Positions 42,106 to 50,644 of a DNA stretch of 64,000 nucleotides are shown here, piece by piece. The position numbers and the translations under genes were made by a program. Source of the DNA: SHNJ01 sp964458615 (GTDB lineage: Bacteria > Pseudomonadota > Alphaproteobacteria > SHNJ01); the NCBI GenBank assembly GCA_964458615.1, contig CAYWJR010000001.1, positions 42,832-106,831 on the forward strand. Reading direction: 5' to 3'. The first letter of the stretch is position 1. Each line of letters begins with the position of its first letter. The notes under the pieces were generated by a model that had not been told where the DNA came from, did no database searches, and saw only the letters and a program-made list of their open reading frames with translations.

Positions 42106-45018
42106 TTACGCAATCACAACATCGTTCATGGTTACGCCGCCGCCCGCAAAGGTGACGTTGTTCAATTGCGCCATATTGACGAAATTCGATCCGTTTGCCA
42201 AACCGTCAATATCGACTTGCATCATGGTAAATCCGCCGCCATCCACAAAACGGACGAAATCCGACAATGGGGTGGTTCCGGAAACATAACCGCTTAATAC
42301 ATCTTCCAATCGAATCGTATCCGATCCGGTTTGGAAATCTTGAATGACTTCGGATGCCGAACCTTCGCTGACATCGCGATAAACAAAAGCATCCGCGCCC
42401 GCGCCGCCGACCAAATGATCGTTGCCGGCGCCGCCGTAAATGACATCATTGCCGTTTTCGCCGTACAATCTGTCGTTGCCACTGCCACCGTCAAGATTGT
42501 CGTTGCCGTCACGCGAGTAAATGACATCGTCTCCGGCGCCACCTAAAATCGTATCGTTGCCTGCGTTGGTGAAAACATAATCGTTGCCATTGCCAGCATC
42601 GACATCGACGTCGACATTGTATGAAAAACGGCTGCTCAACAAATGCAACACGTCATTGCCGTCGCCAAGATCGAAATGTTCGACGTCTTTGATCAACTGT
42701 GTATCCAAAATTGACGCATCGATTTGCGGTGTTTCGATACCTGCGATAATAGATACCGCCCGGCCATCAATGATAAACACATCCGCACCGGCGGTTCCAA
42801 GAACCGAATCGTAACCGTCGCCGCCATCGTAAACGTCTTGATATATAATCTTTCCTTGGATAGGCGCGTTGTGCCCATACGAATTTAAAACGTTGCCAAC
42901 GGTCGCAGCAGGCGACAACCATGTGCCGTCGCCTTGATCGTTAAAGAACATATCGTTGCCAGCGCCGCCGCGGATAACATCAATACCCAAGCCACCGGTT
43001 AAAATGTCATGGCCATCGCCACCATCGATTAAATCGTTGCCAGTGCCGCCATAAACCAAATCGTCGCCCGCGCCCGAAGAAATAACGTCGCGTCCCGCGC
43101 CGCCATCTATCGAATCATGGCCGTCTTGTGTCCAAATCACGTCGTTGCCGTTGCCCGCATCGACAATAACGTCGTCGAACGAAACCGTCGCACTGCGCAT
43201 GTCTAAAATATCGTTGCCATCGCCCAGAACAAATTCTTCGATGCCAAGCAATCTGGATTCACCAGGAACCGGAGATGGATTGACGTTATCATCCGCCAAA
43301 ATCCAATCATTGCCGGATGTCGCGGTCAAAGTATCGAAACCGTTGCCGCCCAAATAAATGTCATGCGACATATTCATGGTGGTGTTCACCATGCTGCGCA
43401 CGGCATATGCGTCCAACGATGCGATATTTTCAATCGCAGTCGGCAACAACCATGTGCCCGGAGGCGTGATCGAACCCGAATTGGTCCAAACCGCATCGAC
43501 ACTGTAACGCAACGTATCGTTGCCGTCGCCGCCGAACAATAAATCCACGCCGGTGCCGCCATCCAAAATATCGTTGCCCGCGCCGCCATTGATAATGTCG
43601 TCGCCTGCATTGCCGTTCAATACATCGTCGCCGTCTTCGGCATCGTCGCCGATAATATCGTCGCCGTCGCCGCCGTTAATCACATCATTGCCGGCATCGC
43701 CGAATAAATAATCGTCGCCGGAATCGCCATCGATATTGTCGTTGCCCAGGCCGCCTTCGATTAAATCGCTGCCTGCGCCGCCGGAAATATTATCGTTGCC
43801 ATCGTTACCGGCAATATCGTCGTCGCCGTCGTCGCCGAACAACATATCGTCGCCAGCGCCGCCGAATACAACGTCGTTACCCGAACCGCCACGAATGGTA
43901 TCGTTACCATCATTGCCTTCGATGTAATCGTTGCCATCGTCACCGTTAATGGTGTCGTTACCGGCATCGCCGTATAAATTGTCATCGTCCGCGCCGCCGG
44001 AAATATTGTCGTTGCCGTCGCCGCCGGAAATTGTATCCATGCCGCCGTTGCCGGACAATTGATCGTTGCCAGCATCGCCGTCGATTAAATCGTTCAAGCT
44101 GCCGCCAACGACCGTGTCATTGCCAGCGCCTGCGTGGAATGTGAATGTTGGATCAAAACCCGCAGCAGTAGCGGCGGCCAAACTGTCGGCCAAAATTACC
44201 ACGTCATCGCCGTTCAATGCGTCATATTGAGTACCAGCCAAATAAGTACCGGCCACAACGTTATTGAAATTCACCGTGTCGTTTTGCTCCGTAAACAAGC
44301 CGTTTGGTGGCGGCGGCGGAGGTGGCGGCGGAGGTGGCGGCGGCGGAGGTGGCGGCGGTGGCGGCGGCGGAGGTGGTGGTGGCGGTGGCGGAGGTGGTGG
44401 TGGCGGCGGTGGCGGTGGTGGTGGTGCCACATCTCCGGCTTGAGCTACAACCAAAACCGAACGCTCCAATCTGTCGCCTGCTCCCGCAGATCCCAAACCG
44501 TCGTCTTGTGCCAATCCAATCGCACGAACGCCTGGCAATGTGCCAGCATCTTCAAAACGCGAAAAAGCCGAACCGCTATTTGCTTCGGATCCGCCTTCTG
44601 CTGTTTGGATTAAACCGATTCTGTTCAATAATGCTTCTAAATCTGGGCCGGATATATCGCCGTTATCGGCCAATTTCAAATGCGGAGGATTCGATTCTTT
44701 CGATGTCTTAAAGAAATCGACCAAAACCGTTTCTTTGCCGCTTGCGTCTTTGATGATTAAATTTTGTCCATCAACCGTCATTTTGGAATCCGACAAGTTG
44801 ATCTTGCTTAGATCGATATTTTTGTTGGTGTTGGTATCGATTAAGGTTTTTTCAGGAATAGCGGCCAGTTTAGGCGATACTTTTTGTGCGGTATCGACAA
44901 CTTTTTTCGCTTGTTTGTGAGAGGCATCGACAGATTTGTCGGCGACAACTTTGGCTTTTGCAGTGGATTTAACCGCTGATTTTTTGATGCCGGTGTCGCA
45001 TTTTGGATCTACAGCCAT
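42106..45018 (-). CDS. RTX-type calcium-binding secreted protein with 40-proline spacer
   Basis: 970 residues. The Lys-rich N-terminus and a beta-type segment ('MTVDGQNLIIKDASGKETVLVDFF', ~80-105) resemble the start of LapA/Bap-type adhesins. Forty uninterrupted prolines occupy P199-P238. RTX nonapeptides (GGxGxDxxx, e.g. 'GGAGNDVLYG'-like) are dense at ~290-560, with further blocks at ~640-720 and ~855-915. The last ~60 residues ('VQDF..GSDTIRLEDVLSGY', 'MQVDIDG', 'VTFAGGGVTMNDVVIA') are the acidic/hydrophobic C-terminal secretion signal of T1SS substrates. There is no N-terminal signal peptide and no lytic or protease motif. It is probably a surface or matrix protein. GAGG precedes the ATG. 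Confidence 0.9.
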   Translation of the reverse strand: MAVDPKCDTGIKKSAVKSTAKAKVVADKSVDASHKQAKKVVDTAQKVSPKLAAIPEKTLIDTNTNKNIDLSKINLSDSKMTVDGQNLIIKDASGKETVLVDFFKTSKESNPPHLKLADNGDISGPDLEALLNRIGLIQTAEGGSEANSGSAFSRFEDAGTLPGVRAIGLAQDDGLGSAGAGDRLERSVLVVAQAGDVAPPPPPPPPPPPPPPPPPPPPPPPPPPPPPPPPPPPPPPPPNGLFTEQNDTVNFNNVVAGTYLAGTQYDALNGDDVVILADSLAAATAAGFDPTFTFHAGAGNDTVVGGSLNDLIDGDAGNDQLSGNGGMDTISGGDGNDNISGGADDDNLYGDAGNDTINGDDGNDYIEGNDGNDTIRGGSGNDVVFGGAGDDMLFGDDGDDDIAGNDGNDNISGGAGSDLIEGGLGNDNIDGDSGDDYLFGDAGNDVINGGDGDDIIGDDAEDGDDVLNGNAGDDIINGGAGNDILDGGTGVDLLFGGDGNDTLRYSVDAVWTNSGSITPPGTWLLPTAIENIASLDAYAVRSMVNTTMNMSHDIYLGGNGFDTLTATSGNDWILADDNVNPSPVPGESRLLGIEEFVLGDGNDILDMRSATVSFDDVIVDAGNGNDVIWTQDGHDSIDGGAGRDVISSGAGDDLVYGGTGNDLIDGGDGHDILTGGLGIDVIRGGAGNDMFFNDQGDGTWLSPAATVGNVLNSYGHNAPIQGKIIYQDVYDGGDGYDSVLGTAGADVFIIDGRAVSIIAGIETPQIDASILDTQLIKDVEHFDLGDGNDVLHLLSSRFSYNVDVDVDAGNGNDYVFTNAGNDTILGGAGDDVIYSRDGNDNLDGGSGNDRLYGENGNDVIYGGAGNDHLVGGAGADAFVYRDVSEGSASEVIQDFQTGSDTIRLEDVLSGYVSGTTPLSDFVRFVDGGGFTMMQVDIDGLANGSNFVNMAQLNNVTFAGGGVTMNDVVIA
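43500..44100 (-). repeat. Dense RTX nonapeptide coding repeats
   Basis: Tandem degenerate 27-base units encode GGxGND-type calcium-binding turns. On the plus strand they appear as recurring CCGCC...ATCGTTGCC-like words. They are coding repeats of the RTX gene, prone to recombination and misassembly. Confidence 0.85.
44305..44424 (-). repeat. Poly-proline homopolymer (40 codons)
   Basis: Every triplet in this 120-base span is a proline codon on the minus strand (CCN; seen as NGG on the plus strand), using CCG, CCA and CCT mixed. The mixed codons argue against recent slippage and for selection on the amino-acid tract. Translation should depend on elongation factor P. Confidence 0.95.
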
Positions 45019-45142
45019 ATTCTACCTCTACCTAGTTCGAACAATTATTAACTTTTTATTTGCATTTATTAATGCTTGTTTAATGATCGTAACTTAAAAA
45101 GAGACGATTTGCAACAAGAAAATTTGTAATTTGTTAATAACT

Positions 45143-45174
45143 AAGGGCTCTTATCTTGAATGATAAGAGCCCTT
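45143..45174. terminator. Hairpin between tolC-like and RTX genes
   Basis: A perfect 13-base stem AAGGGCTCTTATC / GATAAGAGCCCTT with a 6-base loop, 26 bases after the TolC stop. On the minus strand it is followed by AGTTATT, a weak T-tail. It could be a terminator or attenuator separating the protease-tolC unit from the RTX gene. Confidence 0.65.
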
Positions 45175-45199
45175 TAACTAATTGTTTTTAATAGTATTT

Positions 45200-46540
45200 T
45201 TAGTAAGAAGCGACTTTTTGAATCTCTGGAACTTTAACCCCAAGATTGCTGTTCAAAACGCCCATAACCGACATTAACCGGTAAGCGCCGAACAAAGCCG
45301 TATATTCCGCAGTGACCAAATCGCTGCGAGCCAAGAACAATTCGTTTTCCGAATCCAACAAATCCAGCAAGCTGCGTTGACCCAATTCGAATTGTTTCAG
45401 GTACGCATCGCGAACGCGTTCGTTCGCCCCGGTAACGTTACGCAAAGTAACAACCCGTTCCCGCGCCGACGCCATAGCGTTCCAGGCAAAACGGGCTTGT
45501 TCCGATTGAATTCTTTCAACGCGCGATACGACATCGCGGGCGCGCGAACGGCGCAACAATGCGCTTTCTTTGCGCGCATCGTCGGATCCGCCCTTGAACA
45601 AGTTCCAGCGCATAACAACCAAAGCCGCGGCATTGTCGTTATCGCCCTGAATCCCATCCAAATCATGTCCACGCGTGCCGGACAATTCCAAATCCAAACG
45701 CGGCATAAACGGCGAATATGCGGTTGTCACTGCGGCTTCGGCAGCTTCCAATTCGCTTTTCGCGGCTAAAATGGCCGGGCTTGTTTTCATTGTTTGCGCA
45801 ACGGCCGCTTCGATGTCGGCAGGCAATGTGCCGAAATCAAAATCCGGACGAACCAAATTATCTGGAACTTCGCCGACCAAACGCTGATAAGACGCTTCGG
45901 AATCGGCCAAAGAACCTTTTAATTGAACCATTGTGGTTTCCGCAGTGCCGTAACGCGACTCGCCTTGGCGCAAATCGGCAACTGTGCCACCGCCACCTTC
46001 GGAACGTTTGCGCACCATTTCACGATATTGCGCATGAGTGCTGACGTTATCTTGCGAAATCGACAACAGGCGATTGCGGCGTAATACTTCTAAGTATGCT
46101 TCAATTGCATCGATTGCCAAACCTTCGGCACGATCCATAACCTTATTTTCAGCCGAAGCGACAAGCGCGTCGCGGCGATCGACTTCGGATGTGGTGCCGA
46201 AACCATCGAACAATAATTGGCGCAATGTCACGGTTGCTTCGTTTTGAAACAAGGCCGGCGATGCATCGCGGCCAGCAACCGCAGCGGCTGCCGAACGTGT
46301 GCTTGGGCTATCGGTCCATTGGACGCCCGAATTCGCACTCAGATCCAAGCTTGGCAATAAACCGCCAAAAGATTCGCGGCGATCAGACGATGCGATTTCC
46401 TTGTCATTCAATACAATGACCATATCCGGATTAGTATTGAGAGTTTTTTGCACCGCTTCTGGCAGTGTATCCGCGTTTGCGGCCGCAGAGACGATTAATA
46501 TAGCCGTCAAAGCGGTTGAGAATTTCCATAGACTTTTCAT
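45200..46540 (-). CDS. TolC-family outer-membrane channel for type I secretion
   Basis: 446 residues from the ATG at 46540 (MKSLWKFSTALTAILIVSAAANA signal, cleavage before 'DTLPEAVQKTLNTNPDM'). The frame opens four codons earlier. It has the OEP repeats with paired beta strands and long coiled-coil helices ('DRRESFGGLLPSLDLSANSG', 'ATVTLRQLLFDGFGT', 'AVTTAYSPFMPRLDLELSG', 'DAYLKQFELGQRSLLDLLDSENELFLARSDLV'), the last being a hallmark of T1SS TolC proteins. It completes the exporter with the HlyD-like and ABC components. It lies between the LapG-like protease and the RTX substrate. Confidence 0.94.
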   Translation of the reverse strand: MKSLWKFSTALTAILIVSAAANADTLPEAVQKTLNTNPDMVIVLNDKEIASSDRRESFGGLLPSLDLSANSGVQWTDSPSTRSAAAAVAGRDASPALFQNEATVTLRQLLFDGFGTTSEVDRRDALVASAENKVMDRAEGLAIDAIEAYLEVLRRNRLLSISQDNVSTHAQYREMVRKRSEGGGGTVADLRQGESRYGTAETTMVQLKGSLADSEASYQRLVGEVPDNLVRPDFDFGTLPADIEAAVAQTMKTSPAILAAKSELEAAEAAVTTAYSPFMPRLDLELSGTRGHDLDGIQGDNDNAAALVVMRWNLFKGGSDDARKESALLRRSRARDVVSRVERIQSEQARFAWNAMASARERVVTLRNVTGANERVRDAYLKQFELGQRSLLDLLDSENELFLARSDLVTAEYTALFGAYRLMSVMGVLNSNLGVKVPEIQKVASY

Positions 46541-46628
46541 ATCATACTCCACAATACTGTTTTAATGTCACAGCATGTGTAACACGAAATAAAAGACTAT
46601 GAAATCAATTTTTTAGCCGGGAGGATAA

Positions 46629-47363
46629 TTAGCTTTGCTTGGACAGGCGTTGTTGTAACGCGGCAACGGAAGTACCGTCATGGCCAGGTTTCCAGTGAAC
46701 CCACATACGTCTTTCATCAAAGGAGCATATTGGCAAATAATGACCCAATCTGTCGCCTAAAACGACACTGGTCAAGTTGTTGTCCAACACAAAGTTCTTT
46801 TGATTGTATTGAACCGACACGACCGCATGGTCGATACCGGTCAATGTATTTTCAACAAACAACAACCGAACGCGATCGGGGTGAAAGCCCAGCAAACGCA
46901 AGCTGACGAATTTGGCAATCGCGAAATCTTCGCAATCGCCGCCTTCGGATAAAAATTGGGTTGGCATTTTCCATGCGTCTTGGCGGCCTTCGCCGATATA
47001 ACGGACTTGGTTGAAAAATCCGTTCACCATATTGATTTGCGTGACTGGATCGGCGTCTTTCAATGCGATCAACAATTTCATCCATGCTTGCACTGGAAAT
47101 TCAGAACCGTTTGCGCCGGATTCCAAAGCCGCTTTTAAAATCGACGATTTCGGCAAATACCGAGTTGGCGCGCCAACGCCGATTTCCGAACTGTCCAAAA
47201 CTTTTGTAAATACGGCGGGCTTGTCGGATGCGGATTCCAAATTCGCGCTTGCAAATGTTTCGGCTAATGTGCTTGGGCTGTGCGCCGCCAGTAATCCAAA
47301 TGCCGTGATGCGTCCGGCTTTGCCGATAAAATCCCGTCTGGATTGTTTTATATTCTGGATCAC
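46629..47363 (-). CDS. LapG-like transglutaminase-type cysteine protease with Tat signal
   Basis: 244 residues. The N-terminus has a twin-arginine motif ('SRRDFIG') followed by a hydrophobic stretch 'ITAFGLLAAHSPSTLA', so it is likely exported folded by Tat. The BTLCP (bacterial transglutaminase-like cysteine protease) core has the triad C144 ('GGDCEDFAIAKFVSLRLLG'), H179 ('GIDHAVVSVQ') and D194 ('VLDNNL'). In Pseudomonas, LapG clips the adhesin LapA and is held by the c-di-GMP receptor LapD. No lapD-like gene is in this window. It is the first gene of the secretion cluster. Confidence 0.9.
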   Translation of the reverse strand: MIQNIKQSRRDFIGKAGRITAFGLLAAHSPSTLAETFASANLESASDKPAVFTKVLDSSEIGVGAPTRYLPKSSILKAALESGANGSEFPVQAWMKLLIALKDADPVTQINMVNGFFNQVRYIGEGRQDAWKMPTQFLSEGGDCEDFAIAKFVSLRLLGFHPDRVRLLFVENTLTGIDHAVVSVQYNQKNFVLDNNLTSVVLGDRLGHYLPICSFDERRMWVHWKPGHDGTSVAALQQRLSKQS

Positions 47364-47657
47364 GTCTACACCCTAATTTTTTATCTTGGTGATTCCAGAA
47401 TACGGTCTAATTATTACCAGATGGTTAGTATCCCATTGATTTTACTAAATATTAACCATTTAAATGCGGTTATATTTTCAATCGTCTTAAAGGTTAATTT
47501 ACCTTCCTGTGCTTTTATACCGAGTCGCTTGCAGAACATTTTATTGCGCCGCACTGCCAACCCTTTGTCTTTGGGACAATTTTTGGGCTATTAGGCAGTT
47601 CTCTAGTGCTTTTCGCAAAAAATATTTTAATTTTCCCATTCTGCTTCGGAGCGTGAC
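47364..47657. other. Divergent intergenic region, lapG-like / ald
   Basis: 294 bases, AT-rich, without a convincing ORF. It contains the separated inverted words GGTTAgta...TAACC and a GGTTAAtTTACC near-palindrome around 47490-47505. It presumably holds the two divergent promoters. No regulator family could be assigned to these sites. Confidence 0.35.
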
Positions 47658-48776
47658 ATGAAAATCGGCGTACCTAAAGAAATCAAAACCCATGAATACC
47701 GTGTTGGGCTTGTCCCATCCAGCGTGCGGGAATTGACCAATCGCGGCCACGAAGTATGCGTTGAAAAAAATGCCGGTGAAGGCATCGGATGCAAAGACGC
47801 GGATTACATCGCGGCTGGCGCAAAGATTGTATCGTCCGCAGCCGAAGTGTTCGGTTGGGCGGACATGATCGTCAAAGTAAAAGAGCCGCAATCGTCTGAA
47901 ACCAAGATGCTGCGCAAGGATCAAATTTTATTCACCTATTTGCATTTGGCCGCCGACAAAGACCAGGCGGAAGGATTGAAAAAATCGCAATGCGTTGCGA
48001 TCGCGTATGAAACTGTTACGGACAATGATGGCCGCCTGCCCTTGCTGGCGCCGATGTCCGAAGTCGCAGGCCGCATGTCCATCCAGGTAGGCGCAAGATA
48101 TTTAGAAAAAGAACAAGGCGGCGCAGGCATATTGCTGGGCGGCGTGCCTGGCGTGCAACCGGCCAAAGTCGTTGTGTTGGGCGGCGGTGTTGTCGGCACC
48201 AACGCCATTCGTATGGCCATCGGACTTGGCGCCCGCGTAAGCGTGATCGACCGTTCGTTAAAACGTTTAAACGAATTGGATATGCAATTCGGATCGCGCC
48301 TGACAACCGTATATTCCACAGCCGACAATGTCGAAGAACAAGTGCGCACGGCGCATTTGGTCATTGGCGGCGTTTTAATTCCCGGCGCGCGCGTTCCGAA
48401 ATTGGTCACACGCAAAATGGTCGACAATATGATTCCAGGATCGGTGTTGGTCGACGTCGCAATCGACCAGGGCGGATGTTTCGAAACATCGAAACCAACC
48501 ACCCATGCCGATCCAATTTACCGCATCAACGATGTGATTCATTATTGCGTTACCAATATGCCGGGCGGCGTACCGCGAACATCGGCATTCGCGTTGAATA
48601 ACGCCACATTGCCGTTTGTTTTGGCGTTGGCGCACAAAGGATGGCGCAAGGCGTTAAAGGACGATAAAAATCTGGCCAACGGCTTGAATGTCTGTTTGGG
48701 CGAGGTTACTTACGAAGCCGTCGCAACAGATTTGGGATACCAATATCAACCGACCGAAAAATTGCTGGCCGCGTAG
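47658..48776 (+). CDS. ald: Alanine dehydrogenase
   Basis: 372 residues, the normal length. It interconverts alanine and pyruvate plus ammonia with NAD. Evidence: 'MKIGVPKEIKTHEYRVGLVPSSVRELTNRGHEVCVEKNAG', 'DQILFTYLHLAADKDQAEGL', the NAD-binding 'KVVVLGGGVVGTNAIRMAIGLGARV', 'IPGARVPKLVTRKMVDNMIPGSVLVDVAIDQGGC' and 'MPGGVPRTSAFALNNATLPF'. It stands alone between the secretion cluster and hypotheticals, and fits the nitrogen theme of the window. It ends 7 bases before the convergent ankyrin-like gene. Confidence 0.97.
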   Translation: MKIGVPKEIKTHEYRVGLVPSSVRELTNRGHEVCVEKNAGEGIGCKDADYIAAGAKIVSSAAEVFGWADMIVKVKEPQSSETKMLRKDQILFTYLHLAADKDQAEGLKKSQCVAIAYETVTDNDGRLPLLAPMSEVAGRMSIQVGARYLEKEQGGAGILLGGVPGVQPAKVVVLGGGVVGTNAIRMAIGLGARVSVIDRSLKRLNELDMQFGSRLTTVYSTADNVEEQVRTAHLVIGGVLIPGARVPKLVTRKMVDNMIPGSVLVDVAIDQGGCFETSKPTTHADPIYRINDVIHYCVTNMPGGVPRTSAFALNNATLPFVLALAHKGWRKALKDDKNLANGLNVCLGEVTYEAVATDLGYQYQPTEKLLAA

Positions 48777-48783
48777 TCGAGAA

Positions 48784-49773
48784 TTACTTTTCTCTATCTT
48801 TGCGCAGCAAATTTTCGGCTTTCACCTTTAATCCGCGCTTCACAGACGATGGCGGCAAGATTGGTGGGCGGCTCGACTTTTTTCTTGGTTGTTGCGAATT
48901 TTCTCTATTCCAGGCGTTTTTACCAACCGGTCTGTTGTCTGCGGCTTCGTGCGTTGCAGACGGGCTAGTTCTAATCAGCCTGCCATTGCCGGTTACAACA
49001 TTTTTCGACGTCGGCAATTTGCCTGGAACATCCAATTTGCGAAAATGCACGTATTCTTTATCTGGCGAAAGCGCGGTATCAACGGCAATTCCGCGATCGA
49101 GCATAAATGATTGGTAATATTGCGCTTGTCCTGGACAACCCGATTCCACCAACATGCGGTATACGGAACGTTCGTGCAAAACTTTTTTGCCACCGCTGGA
49201 ATAAGACGCCTGCCTATGCGGCGTTTGCGGATTCGCGCCCAATCGAACCATCAATTCAAAAATATCCGCGCGATATTCGGGTTCCGACAACAAAGCCAAA
49301 TGAATCGGATAATGATTTTTTGAATTCAACGGCACGTTCAAATCCACTTTGCATTTGACCAATGCGCGCATCAATTTTGCTTTTTCTGCATGTGACGGCT
49401 TGGCATCAAATCCGTCGCAAATATCGGTAACCAAGGAACGGAATAAATAATCGCGCGCGACCAACAATAGATTGAAAACTTCGTTGGAAACTATGTTCTG
49501 CTCTGCGTTTTTAAAAATGCGTTGGAATTTTTTATCCCCGGAACAAGCCAGAAATAAATTCACCAGACTTGTTGCGCGAACATCGTTTAGTTTTGAAATT
49601 CCGCGACCGATTTTATAAGTCAGACTGCCTTTCGGGCAAACCACAAAAAGATTTGCGGCAAAGGCGTCCATGTCGCCAGATTGCCATGCCATGACCAGCG
49701 GATCACGCTTTTTGTGCGTATTATGTGCTGCTTTAATTTGGCCAGGCACTTTGGCTAGAAGTCCGTTGCTCAT
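48784..49773 (-). CDS. Hypothetical protein with ankyrin-like repeat
   Basis: 329 residues, not a recognised full-length family. Residues ~140-190 contain an ankyrin-type unit ('KVDLNVPLNSKNHYPIHLALLSEPEYRADIFELMVRLGANPQTP') with the characteristic 'PIHLAL' and 'LGANP' elements; preceding segments may be degenerate repeats. The C-terminal ~80 residues are basic and Pro/Asn/Arg-rich, possibly disordered. No signal peptide. Ankyrin proteins in intracellular or predatory bacteria are often secreted effectors; nothing here proves that. Confidence 0.65.
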   Translation of the reverse strand: MSNGLLAKVPGQIKAAHNTHKKRDPLVMAWQSGDMDAFAANLFVVCPKGSLTYKIGRGISKLNDVRATSLVNLFLACSGDKKFQRIFKNAEQNIVSNEVFNLLLVARDYLFRSLVTDICDGFDAKPSHAEKAKLMRALVKCKVDLNVPLNSKNHYPIHLALLSEPEYRADIFELMVRLGANPQTPHRQASYSSGGKKVLHERSVYRMLVESGCPGQAQYYQSFMLDRGIAVDTALSPDKEYVHFRKLDVPGKLPTSKNVVTGNGRLIRTSPSATHEAADNRPVGKNAWNRENSQQPRKKSSRPPILPPSSVKRGLKVKAENLLRKDREK

Positions 49774-49877
49774 CGCTACACTCTGGTTTGTATATTTTAA
49801 ATTTTCCGGATTGTAGTTTATAAGGAAACAAATGTAAACCCGTTTAATCGGACGGTCTGGTCAGTCAATTTTCGGGC

Positions 49878-50471
49878 TTAGAATGCCCCCGCGCCCAAAA
49901 TGCCTATGTCCAATCGCTTGCTTTCTTTGGAATCGGGAATCACATGCCGTTCGATGCGGTAAATATCGATTAATTTGCGCGGGTCGATTTTTAACATCGC
50001 GCGCAATTTGCCCAGCGGTTTATCCATATGTTTTGAAAAATCGAACAAATGAATATTTCTGCAGTGGCTGTTTTTTGCGCACTCAAACCCCAAATTGAAC
50101 ACGGCCAATTGGCGGCTGCTGAGGCGGTAAATTTTTGGATATAAATACCGGGCGCAAAATTTGAAAAATGCAGGCTCCCAACTTTTTACGTTGCTGTCGG
50201 CGCCCATGGTGAACCCCAATACGAATGCTTCGTCTTGGGGCAATAACCCACGGCCAAGCAACACATGCACGCAATCATGTTTATCCAAATCGATCGCGCC
50301 GGACAGCGCCAATTTGCTGCCAGGTCTTTCCAGCAGCCGGATCAGCCAATGAATTTCAACGGCATCGTTACCCGGTAAAGTTTCCAAAACCTGCGCCATT
50401 GTCAGATGATCGTTGTGCAAACCGCACGACCATTCTTTCCAAGATTTTTTGCTGTCCATTGGGCACCCCAT
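49878..50471 (-). CDS. Hypothetical protein
   Basis: Not recognised. 197 residues, no signal peptide or membrane helix. Start uncertain: ATG at 50471 or at 50459 (GGGG about 7 bases before the latter). Predicted mixed helix/strand with several Cys ('FECAKNSHCRNIHLFDFSKHM'). The C-terminal ~45 residues ('KLIDIYRIERHVIPDSKESKRLDIGIL') are charged. It is on the same strand as the ankyrin-like gene, about 100 bases upstream. Confidence 0.58.
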   Translation of the reverse strand: MGCPMDSKKSWKEWSCGLHNDHLTMAQVLETLPGNDAVEIHWLIRLLERPGSKLALSGAIDLDKHDCVHVLLGRGLLPQDEAFVLGFTMGADSNVKSWEPAFFKFCARYLYPKIYRLSSRQLAVFNLGFECAKNSHCRNIHLFDFSKHMDKPLGKLRAMLKIDPRKLIDIYRIERHVIPDSKESKRLDIGILGAGAF

Positions 50472-50644
50472 TTTCTAGAAAACCCAATTTTATTGTAATC
50501 CCAACCCAGTTACCGATTTATTAAAACGAAGCAATCACATGGTTTTAAATGGGTAATAATATTATCTTTTAAAGATATTTATCGGTTGATTTCAAAAATA
50601 ATGGCCGTAAACTGCGATTTCAATCAAACAAATCCGGGTACAAA

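Noticed and set aside
42331..44110. Repeated words resembling a CRISPR array
   Set aside because: The repeats are degenerate, in frame and encode GGxGxD calcium-binding turns of the RTX protein. There are no uniform spacers and no cas genes.
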